The notes under the pieces were generated by a model. It made no database searches, had not been told where the DNA came from, and saw nothing but the letters and a program-made list of their open reading frames with translations. Below are positions 55,574-64,000 of a stretch of DNA of 64,000 bases, in pieces. Positions within the stretch are counted from its first letter, which is position 1; the number at the start of each line of letters is the position of its first letter. Position numbers and translations under genes: made by a program. The stretch is from contig JAJQZP010000247.1 in the NCBI GenBank assembly GCA_025403435.1, positions 372,001-436,000 on the forward strand, read 5' to 3'. Source of the stretch: Artocarpus heterophyllus. Taxonomy: Eukaryota > Streptophyta > Magnoliopsida > Rosales > Moraceae.

Positions 55574-58500
55574 AGGAGTGGCAGGAAGAGCATTAGTAGT
55601 CGTCCAGCTCCGGGGAAAGGCAAGCAAGGCGGTGCGACCAGTGGCAGTAGCAGTTCGTCTGGCAGCGGGCGCAGCAACCCCTACAGCTTTCATTGTCATT
55701 TCTGTCAGCAGCCTGGACACATCAAGAGGAATTGCCCGATCAGGAGTGCTCGTCTTGGATCGCAGACCGGGGAGGATGCCAGTCGTTCGTCTCAGCCTCA
55801 GCCTCAGACCCTACCTCCGCCTCCGCAGTACCCGCAGTTGCAGTATCCGCAGTTTTCTCCTCAGCAATTCTCATATCCGGCACGGGGACAGCAGCCGCAG
55901 TATTTTCAGCGCAGTGTTCCTCAATATAGAGCTCCGAGTACAGGTAGTGTGCAGTCATCTCCATCTCAGCAGTATCGGCCGAGTAATGCAGGACCCAGCA
56001 ATGTCGGTAGAGGAAAAGGGAAGGCGCCAGTGCAGGTTCATGCAATGGCATCTGGAGGGTCAGATTCTCAGATTGGCAACGCGGTTGTCGATGGTATGGT
56101 TTTGGTTTCTAGATCTTTAGCTCGCGTTTTATTTGATACCGGTGCCTCTCATTCTCTCATTTCGAGTTCCTTTGTACATGCCTTGGGATTAGAAGTAGAA
56201 GAGTTTAAGGAACCCCTAGTTATAACTTCTCCCTTAGGGCGGGTGTGTGTGAATTGTATGTGTAAATCTTGTAAAATAAAGATTGGGGATGAGATTTTGA
56301 AAAGTGATTTGATTGTACTCCCCATGAGTTCCTATGATGTGATTTTAGGGATGGACTGGTTGTCCAGGTATAGTGCAGTTGTGGACTGCCAACTTAGAAA
56401 AGTGACCCTAGTGTCTGAAAGTGGGACGGTAATCACTTACCAGGGTGGTGGTGATTGGCTAATGAGTGAGCGTCTCATGAAGTCATGTTTAGGAGGGCGA
56501 AGGAATCTAGATTGTTTTGCTTTTCTTGCCAATCTAGATTGCGAGCCCTATGTTTCCAGTAGTAGTGTAGCGATTCCGGTGGTTGATGAGTTCGAGGATG
56601 TCTTCTCCGATGAGTTATCAGGGTTACCACCGAATCGGGAGATTGAGTTTGGTATCGAGTTGTTTCCAGGGACATCACCGATTTCTATAGCACCTTATCG
56701 GATGGCGCCGGCAGAAATGAAGGAATTGAGGAAGCAACTTCAGGAGCTTGCTGATAAAGGATATATTCGAAATAGCACATCTCCGTGGGGAGCACCAGTT
56801 TTGTTCGCTAAGAAGCACGATGGGACTCTCAGGTTATGTGTGGATTATCGGCAGCTGAATCGTGTTACGGTGAAGAACAAGTATCCTTTGCCTAGGATTG
56901 ATGAGCTATTTGATCAGTTGGGAGGTTCGCGATACTTCTCGAAGATTGATTTGCGGTCAGGTTATCATCAGCTCAGAATCAAGGAAGAGGATATTCCCAA
57001 GACAACTTTTAGGACTCGGTATGGGCACTTCGAGTTTCTGGTTATGTCTTTCGGGTTGACGAATGCTCCAGCAGCTTTTATGGATTTGATGAACAGGATA
57101 TTTCGGCCATATCTGGATCAGTTTGTGATCGTGTTCATCGATGACATTCTTGTGTATTCTAAGACATGGGAGGAGCATGAGCAGCAACTTCGGATCGTGC
57201 TTCAGACTCTGCGGGAGCACCAGTTGTATGCTAAGAGGGAAAAGTGTGAGTTCTGGTTGACTGAGGTCAAATTTCTGGGTCATGTCATTTCGGAGCATGG
57301 TATTTCAGTGGATCCGTCCAAGATTGAAGCTATATTGGAGTGGGAACGACCAAGGAATGTAGCGGAGATTCGCAGCTTCTTAGGTCTTGCTGGATATTAT
57401 AGGAAATTTGTAAAGGACTTTTCGAAGATTGCAGCTCCGTTGACGAGGTTGATCAGGAAAAACGTCAGGTTTGAGTGGGATGAAGACTGTGAGTCTGCTT
57501 TTCAGGAATTGAAAAACCGGTTGACTTCAGCTCCAGTGTTGATTATTCCTAGCAGTGACGAGCCATATGAGGTTTATGCTGATGCTTCAGGGCGCGGACT
57601 TGGATGCGTGTTGATGCAGCATGGACGTGTGGTTGCGTACGGATCGAGACAGCTACGACCTCACGAGCGAAATTATCCTACTCACGATTTAGAGCTTGCA
57701 GCGGTGATCTACGCGCTGAAGATTTGGAGATGTTACTTGTATGGAGCATCGTTTCAGGTCTTCTCCGATCATAAGAGTTTGAGGCATTTGTTCACTCAGA
57801 GGGATCTCAACTTGAGGCAGCGCAGATGGGTAGAGTACATGGAGGATTATGATTTCGCGTTGCAGTATCATCCCGGAAAAGCTAATGTGGTCGCGGACGC
57901 GCTTAGCAGGAAGTCTTCAGGGATTCTCGCTTGTTTGATTTTTGAGGACTGGAGCAGGGATGCGACAGTGAGTGAGTATCGGCTACAGTATCATGAAGAC
58001 GGTGATCGAGTTTTGTTGTATCATGTGGAAGCGACTCCAGCTCTTGTTCGGATGGTGAAGCAAGGTCAGTGGCAGGATCGACATTTGCAGGGGATTTGGT
58101 CGCGGATTCAGAACGGGGAGCAGTTTGAAGAATGGAGCGTGCATGCAGATGGATCGTTGTACTTCCGGGAGCGTCTTGCAGTTCCAGTTATCGCCGAGGT
58201 GACGAAAGCCGTTCTAGATGAAGCTCATAGGTCTCAGTTTGCTATTCATCCGGGGAGCACCAAGATGTATCGTGATTTGAAGAGGCACTATTGGTGGAGA
58301 GGCATGAAGAAAGATGTTCGCGAGTACGTGGCCAAGTGTTCGACGTGTCTTCAGGTGAAAGCTGAGCATCAGAAGCCTGCAGGTCAGCTTCAGCCGCTTC
58401 CTATTCCAGGGTGGAAATGGGAGCATGTGACGATGGATTTTCTCACAGGTTTGCCGAGGACGGAGCAGCGGCACGATGCAGTTTGGGTTGTGGTCGACAG

Positions 58501-59092
58501 ATTGACGAAATCGACGCATTTCATTCCGTTTAGGTCGACGTGTTCCAGGAAGATTCTCGGAGAGTTGTATATGCAGAACATTGTGAGGTTGCATGGAGTT
58601 CCTTTGTCCATCACCTCTGATCGAGATACCAGGTTTAATGCTAAGTACTGGAGGAGTTTGCAGGAGGCTTTGGGTACGGATTTGAACTTCAGTACGGCGT
58701 TTCATCCTCAGACTGATGGGCAGTCTGAGCGGGTTATTCAGGTTCTCGAGGATATGTTGCGTGCTTGTGCGTTGGACTTCGGCGGGAATTGGAAGCAATA
58801 TTTGCATTTGGCGGAGTTCTCGTACAACAACAGTTATCAAGCGAGTATCGGTATGGCACCATTTGAGGCATTGTATGGGCGACCGTGTCGGTCACCTGTG
58901 TGTTGGGCCGAGCCGGAAGATAGAGTTATTCTTGGGCCAGATGAGATTCGTGACAGCAACGAGAAAGTCGCGGTGATTCGGGATCGATTAAGAGCAGCTC
59001 AGAGTCGGCAGAAGAGCTACGCGGATAGGAGACGTAGACCCTTTAGAGTTCGCGGTTGGAGATTTTGTTCTCTTGAGGGTGTCACCTCGTAA
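55574..59092 (+). pseudogene. Chromovirus nucleocapsid-protease-RT-RNase H-integrase frame
   Basis: Same frame as gag, open from 55574 to 59092. Counting from the gag Met, the zinc knuckle [14 protein letters not shown] is at residues 271-284, followed by a Pro/Gln-rich linker. Protease DTGASHS starts at residue 418. RT has [23 protein letters not shown] and the catalytic FIDD at 751-754. RNase H starts near D900 (YADASG, then [18 protein letters not shown]). The integrase zinc region is around [17 protein letters not shown]...CSTC, and the core has [15 protein letters not shown] and DGQSERV. All catalytic motifs look intact. An extra T in the run at about 59041-59044 shifts the frame, so the last residues here ([15 protein letters not shown]) are out of the true frame. 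Confidence 0.95.
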
Positions 59093-59477
59093 GGGAACTA
59101 TGCGGTTCGGAGTGAGTGGGAAGCTCGCGCCGAGGTACATTGGGCCGTTCGAGATCACTAAGCGTGTTGGTGTGGTCGCTTATCGGCTTGATCTTCCGCC
59201 CGAACTTTCTCATGTGCACGATGTGTTTCATGTGTCTATGCTTAGGAAGTGTCCACCTGAGCAGGGTAAGATAGTATCGTTTCGCGATGTGCAGGTTCAG
59301 GAGGATGCGACGTACGAAGAAGTGCCGATTCAGATCATCGACCGGAAAGTGATTAGCTTGCGTCGTCGTGAGATACCGTTGGTAAAGGTCGTGTGGCAGC
59401 ATCACGGTGTTGATGAAGCCACTTGGGAACGAGAGTCTGGTATGCGGGAGTTATATCCGCATTTGTTTTGTTTTTGA
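59045..59477 (+). pseudogene. Chromovirus integrase C-terminal module and chromodomain-like tail
   Basis: This is the plus-one frame relative to upstream pol. It reads [18 protein letters not shown], then the GPF module (LAPRYIGPFEITKRVG), then HVHDVFHVSMLRKC. It ends with a chromodomain-like segment (IIDRKVISLRRREIPLVKV, WQHHGVDEATWERE, MRELYPHLF) and a TGA at 59475-59477. In chromoviruses this tail directs integration towards particular chromatin. It is separated from pol only by the one-base insertion near 59041-59044. Confidence 0.93.
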
Positions 59478-59512
59478 GATGAGTTGTAAATTTCGAGGAC
59501 GAAATTTCTTTT

Positions 59513-59525
59513 AGGGGTGGAGAGC
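59513..59525 (+). promoter_or_regulatory. Polypurine tract of the chromovirus
   Basis: AGGGGTGGAGAGC directly abuts the 3' LTR start at 59526. Confidence 0.9.
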
Positions 59526-61677
59526 TGTAACGTCCCGAAATTTATTTAATATTAATGCAATGTAAATGATGAATTAGTGTGCCATAATTAAAGTTTTAAC
59601 TTTAATTAGATTATTTGGTTGGATTTTTAGTTTTTGATTGTTTTGTTAAATTGATGTGTTCAAAAGATTCCTTGTTGATTTAAAATGATGTTTTGAGTTT
59701 TAAAACACAACAATTTGTAAAATGTTAAAAATACTCCGTTTTACAAAACTGTGGGCGGCACATGGTTTTCGCACAGTAAAACCGCCCACCGATTTTCTCT
59801 ATTTATTTTCCTTTCCTCTCTCTCTCTCCTCACTTCCACGCCCATCTCTCTCTCTCTTCCCTCTCTCTCTCGGCAGCTCACTCTCTCTCAATCTCTCTCT
59901 CAAATTTTTGAAAACCGCATTCGAATCCAAGCTTCGGGACAGCAAGGAGGAAGCTCGGGGACGTGATTCGGCGACCGAGAACGCGGATTGAAGCTTCGAT
60001 TCGAGGTTAGATTCGAAATTTCTAAACTTTTTCAAAATTTTTAATTTTGTGTGTTTTTGAAATCTAAGTTTGTTTAAGCTTAGAAAACCGTGGATTTGTG
60101 TTAAATGAGCTTAGAACAACTAGAATCTAAACCTAGATTGAAGAAAACGGATTGGATTCAAGATTTTCATTTTTCTCCTCTTTTTCTCATTTTCGGATTT
60201 TTGAAGATTTTGAGTTCAAATGTTGTTTAAATGATTCCAAACATGTTTTAGAATGTTTTTCTATCAACTATAGTTATTTTTCATGCCTGGGAACTGAGAA
60301 AAACAGGTTGGAATTCAGATTTGGATTTTGGGGATCGAGAAACCCGTGGCTGGGATTTCTGGATTTTCCCAGTTCGGCAGGCCGAAGTTCATGTTCGGCA
60401 GGCCAGAGTGATGATCGGCAGGCCGGTGTTCTTCCGACCGGCAGGCCGAATCTGGGGAAATGTTCGGCAGGCCGAACCTTGTTTCCGGCAGGCCGAACTG
60501 TACAGTTCGGCAGGCCGAAGCAGGGCGTCCGGCAGGCCGACCGAGGCATGGAAAAATTTTGTGATTTTTACCCGATTTCATTGTTTTGAACCCTGATTTA
60601 AATCCCAACCTTATAGGATGATTTTAATGATACAAATGGCACACTAGGACATCATGAAATGATTTGGTAACATAGAATGTTTCGAACTAGATATTGATCG
60701 ACTTAGTTTGTATCTAGGACTGTTCGTGGTTCCGTGGAGCTAACGTATAGCGGATCGGGATTACGGTGTGGGGTACCGGCACGAGTACTGAGGTAGGACT
60801 TCTATCCTATTTCTTTGGTAGCCTGGTTTTGAAATGATTTGGCCTTGAAAATGATTTCTATCAAAATGTTTTCAACGGTTGTTTGAAAATGATTTTACCG
60901 GTTATATTTTTATATACCGTGACATGAAATGAATTTCATAATGAATGTAATTGACAACACTCGGTAATTGGGTTTTGAATGATAATGATAATAACCACAT
61001 GGGCATGATGCCATATCAGAGATCGGGTCGTGATCGACCTTGGGGGCAGGTCCCGAAACCCAGCTGGGCCACTACGGTGGTGATATCATGGTTTGCCTAG
61101 GTAATGTAAACTGGTGTTTTGATTTGACGAGTAGACTGTTCTGTGTCAGAACGGTTCTACTCAATTTATTTATTTATTTATTCAAGTTTCTTTCTGTATA
61201 ACTCCTGATAATGTTATGTTTCTTTGCATTAAATTATTTTATAAAACTTAGTCCTACTGAGCCTTTCGCTCACGTTTTATCTGTTTTAAATTCCCCCCCT
61301 TCTAGGTGGTTTCCCATTTAGGTTTGGAGAAGATTCTTCGGACCGAACTCAGGAGCAATAGGAGAATTTGTTTACATTCTGTATTTGTTAATCAAGGCAT
61401 GTAAGACTTAACTTTATTTGTACTTGGACTGTAATTGTATTTGTGATATTGTCAGATCCATGTGTGTGCACAAGTTGTGGGTTGTGGAACCCATATTCAC
61501 GGTTTTTATTCAATTGTTGTTATTTGTTTAATGATTTTAAATTCTTTATAAAATGTGGTGGAAATTTTTCTTTATTTCTTACTTAATTGGATTTTTAAAC
61601 CCTTAATTTCAATTAAACTCTCTTTTAATTAATCTAAATATTCCGCCACGTCACCTCCCGTACTCCGGGGCGTGACA
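59526..61677 (+). repeat. 3' LTR of the young chromovirus
   Basis: 2152 bp, the same length as the 5' LTR, with four transitions between them. It abuts the TSD AACTC at 61678. Confidence 0.97.
60376..60538 (+). repeat. Eight-unit phased array in chromovirus 3' LTR
   Basis: Same spacing as the 5' LTR array (offset 6899). One of the four LTR differences, G to A at 60405, falls in the CpG flanking the second unit. Confidence 0.96.
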
Positions 61678-61730
61678 AACTCACTATCTGAAATAGTGTT
61701 TGGTGCCTCATTTATTTTGAGTTTTTTGAG
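61678..61730 (-). CDS. Predicted host terminal exon, upstream side of the insertion
   Basis: Minus-strand reading from 61730 gives LKKLKINEAPNTISDSE and then reaches the TSD. Two plausible splice acceptors exist on the minus strand: CCCTGTCAG ending at 61731 and CTATTTCAG ending at 61688. The frame continues across the insertion to the stop at 52594. As it stands the frame runs 17 codons into the LTR before a TAA. No family recognised. Confidence 0.35.
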
Positions 61731-63735
61731 CTGACAGGGTTGGTTTGAACAGCCCAACTCTGAAAAGAGCTCCCCCTTAATTTCCAAAAGTCAGGCCAAT
61801 TTTACACAGTAAAAGGAGCTCCAAAATTCAAATTCGCTCATTTGTCCTCTCATCCACATTTGACAGTTGCTCTCTCCCACGCCTCTCCTTCCCCTTCCAC
61901 AAATTTGTTGCTCTCCACAATTATTACTAGAAATGGTCAACAGAGAAGAATAACAAATTTTTTATTACCAGAAAAAAGAAAAAAAGATTGTAAGTAAAGC
62001 GTAACTCCATGCTTAGGGCTGGAGTAGGAAAAAAAAAAAAGAAGCAGCAAATCCAGATACGAAATCATGGAAAACAATATTTAATCTCAAATTGCAAATA
62101 TTCGGAGCTCTAAATCCCAATAAAGACTTCCAAAACAAATATTAATCAATATCATGCGAAACTTGGGAACTGATCTGGAGCTTATGATGTAGAGAGAGAA
62201 AGATCTGCAAAGGGTGGAGAGAGAAGAGTGGTGTAAAACATAGGAAGATAGGAATTGGAAAGTACGGGGGCAAAGATTGTGAGGGATGTTTTTTATATGC
62301 ATGTTGATGATAATGAGATCGCAAGAAGAACATAAAAAGTGTTGTTATAAAACTTGTTCTGATATTATGTGTCAAACAAGAAAAAACTCGTTTGTTCTAA
62401 TGTATAATTCCTCCTAAAAAATATTGTTCTAATAATCGTATTAGGAAAAAAAGAGGAATTTTACTTTAATGAATTTTAAATAGAGGAATTTTAATTCATT
62501 TTTGTGACTTTTCCCTTTTTTTCCTTTTTAAAATTTTTTTATGTAATTTAATTTTATAGTGCAAGCTTTTATTATCCAACCCCAATTAAGTTCAACTACA
62601 AGTTTTAGCACTCAACCAAACACAAATTTTGTTCAAATTTTCTGTTAGGATTAAAACTTAAACTAACATCCGAGCACCAATTTGGACTACTGCTTAAATC
62701 GCACAGTTTGGATTTTTCTGTTCAAATTTAAAAAGTTCAAACTAACACTATTCAAACCATCAAACCAGACAGGGCCTTAGTAGATTATGAGGAAAGATTA
62801 GGGAGTAGATTCTCTCTCTCACAGCCATAAGAAGCTGGTAAGTCTAATATACTAAACATAAACCATGTTTGTTTTACTGGTTCAGCCCAATTCGACTCAG
62901 TTCGAACAGCCATCACAATTTAAATTAGTACTTAATAAAACATTTAATTCAAACTAAACTGACAGTTCAAACTAGGTTAAACTGCCTAATTTAGAATTCA
63001 AACCCCCTTTCCATTTCAACATTTTGAACCAATGTTGAATAGTGATTTCACCTCCACGTATTTGTATTAATAATTTAATACTATTAATTTATATTATTTT
63101 TAGTTAAATAACTTCTTTTTATATATTTCATGTTATTATTTAATTAATAATTTTTTCATGCATCAAACTAGAGTTATCAATACTCACCCAAATACAAAGT
63201 CAGATTGGATATTCTATTCAAATTAATACTTTAACTATGCATCCAAACACCAATACACAATTCGAATTTTTCTATTTAAACTATAAAATTTCAAATTAAC
63301 ATAATTCGAACCGACAAACTAAACAGGGGATAGAGTTTCAGATTAGCACAGTGAAAAACTTTTTTCCGTTACCAACCTCGAACAATAAAAGAGCCAAGTT
63401 ACTTGAAAACAGAAAGCGGCATTAAAATCACATACAAGTGTAATAATACTGTAGAAGAATGACTAAACAACTAACTATTTTTTAAAACAAATGAAAGCAG
63501 TGATAACAAGGAATTGGACATACAACAAATTTAATTTTATATCTCGAATGAAATTGTGTTACATAAAAAAACAAACTCAAGAGTGCAAGGTAACCACAAG
63601 ACCAATAGAAGCAAAACGTATAGGGGAAAAAATGTACAGTAAAATTAACCTTAGCAATCATGATGGCAAAAAGGGGAGCAGCCAAAGTTCTCAAGGGAAA
63701 TGAAAACAAACGACAAATCCAAACCTTTTTCAATG
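61731..63735. other. AT-rich non-coding stretch, possible intron
   Basis: No supported coding frame. It contains several palindromic or repetitive patches typical of small plant transposons, including the candidate at 62873-63328 and an isolated CAAACCAGACAGGGCC terminus-like sequence at 62761-62776. If the terminal-exon and 63736-64000 calls belong to one gene, this would be intron. Confidence 0.45.
62873..63328. mobile_element. Candidate small inverted-repeat transposon (MITE-like)
   Basis: CCATGTTTGTTTTACTGGTTC at 62873-62893 is an imperfect inverted match to GAACCGACAAACTAAACAGGG at 63308-63328. The roughly 455-bp interior is AT-rich and non-coding. Ends of the form CC..TGTTT...AAACAGGG are common in plant hAT-type MITEs. 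No clear target duplication was found. Confidence 0.4.
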
Positions 63736-64000
63736 TCACAAAAGGAAATCTGGAATCAGTTGTGTCTGTGGAATCCCAGTTGACGGTGCGTCTGTTCTTT
63801 GTTGAGCTCGATGCTTGCTTTGACGATGACTACTCTTTTTCTTCCCCTCCTGACCATTTTCATCCTTTTCATCACCTGCATTCCTCGAACTTCTGTGTTT
63901 TCTATCATTCCCATTAGATTGGTGCCTGCCTTTTTTTGAACTTTGGCTTCTATTATCCACTTTGTCTATGCTTGAATCTTCTTTCGATTCAGGAGTGTCA
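63736..64000 (-). CDS. C-terminal part of a host protein, Lys/Arg/Ser/His-rich (runs off the window)
   Basis: The minus-strand frame is open from the window edge (DTPESKEDSSIDKV...) to a TGA at 63738-63736. The roughly 87 residues are highly charged (SSKKGRHQSNGNDRKH, EGKKKSSHRQSKHRAQQR), as in disordered tails of nuclear proteins. The family is not recognised. The end may be a true stop, or the frame may run past a splice donor (a CAG/GTGATG site lies inside it) and the real last exon may be at 61730-61678/52626-52594. Composition differs clearly from the transposons. Confidence 0.5.
   Translation of the reverse strand, partial: DTPESKEDSSIDKVDNRSQSSKKGRHQSNGNDRKHRSSRNAGDEKDENGQEGKKKSSHRQSKHRAQQRTDAPSTGIPQTQLIPDFLL

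Larger units (their letters stand above)
52627..61677 (+). mobile_element. Young, nearly intact Ty3/gypsy chromovirus (Tekay/Del-like)
   Basis: 9051 bp with two 2152-bp LTRs, a primer-binding site, gag-pol in RT-RNase H-integrase order, a C-terminal chromodomain-like tail and a polypurine tract. A perfect TSD AACTC lies at 52622-52626 and 61678-61682. By eye the LTRs differ at four positions, all transitions: 53269/60168, 53506/60405, 54600/61499 and 54747/61646. That is about 0.19 percent. With the commonly used plant rate of 1.3e-8 per site per year it corresponds to roughly 70,000 years. The tail and long LTRs suggest the Tekay/Del clade; clade placement was not tested. Confidence 0.96.

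Noticed and set aside
55521..56120. 199-codon frame overlapping the chromovirus gag-pol
   Set aside because: It is a shadow frame; the zinc knuckle and protease motifs are in the other frame.
62087..62375. Two short minus-strand frames of about 70 codons
   Set aside because: Low-complexity, AT-rich sequence, overlapping frames and no recognised motif.
63482..63739. 85-codon minus-strand frame next to the host C-terminal frame
   Set aside because: Hydrophobic and AT-rich, lies directly after the stop at 63736 and looks like 3' UTR or intron.

Overview
The window is plant nuclear DNA, most likely from a flowering plant. The evidence is long Ty1/copia and Ty3/gypsy LTR retrotransposons primed by initiator tRNA-Met (TGGTATCAGAGC sites), a chromovirus-type integrase tail, and AT-rich spacers. 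Almost everything from 1 to about 49082 is a nest of retrotransposons. Host sequence appears only at 49083-52626 and 61678-64000. No rRNA, tRNA gene, CRISPR array or bacterial feature was seen.

Layout. 1-3340 is a decayed Ty3/gypsy internal region, and its 3' LTR starts at 3341. A solo copia LTR (3741-5919, TSD TCTTT) sits in that LTR. A copia nest fills 6346-49082. Its oldest layer is a plus-strand lineage: LTR 6346-8368, gag-pol remnants 10084-11683, an LTR fragment 11684-13281, then a second body split over 14148-14787, 29061-29433 and 43855-47058, and a terminal LTR 47059-49082. Two younger blocks were inserted about 370 bp apart into the gag of that second body: minus-strand block M (14788-29060, TSD CATAT) and plus-strand block P (29434-43854, TSD CTTTT). 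Each block has three LTRs, one full internal region and one partial one. M carries the 5' part (leader plus gag) and P the 3' part (rest of gag plus pol), and both are cut at the same gag position.

52627-61677 is a young chromovirus. Its 2152-bp LTRs differ at only four positions and it has a perfect TSD (AACTC). One TAG and one extra T break its gag-pol. It appears to have landed in the last exon of a minus-strand host gene. A Lys/Arg/Ser/His-rich C-terminal reading frame at 63736-64000 may belong to the same gene.

The most unusual signal is an array of the near-palindrome TTCGGCAGGCCGAA repeated every 21-22 bp. It occurs in the U3 of the copia LTRs (roughly 100-200 bp upstream of the TATA box), again in the copia leader, and in the LTRs of two different gypsy families. 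Unrelated retrotransposon superfamilies in this genome therefore share one helically phased motif array. A second theme is recurrent CAG-to-TAG nonsense mutation, hitting the same glutamine codons in different copia copies.
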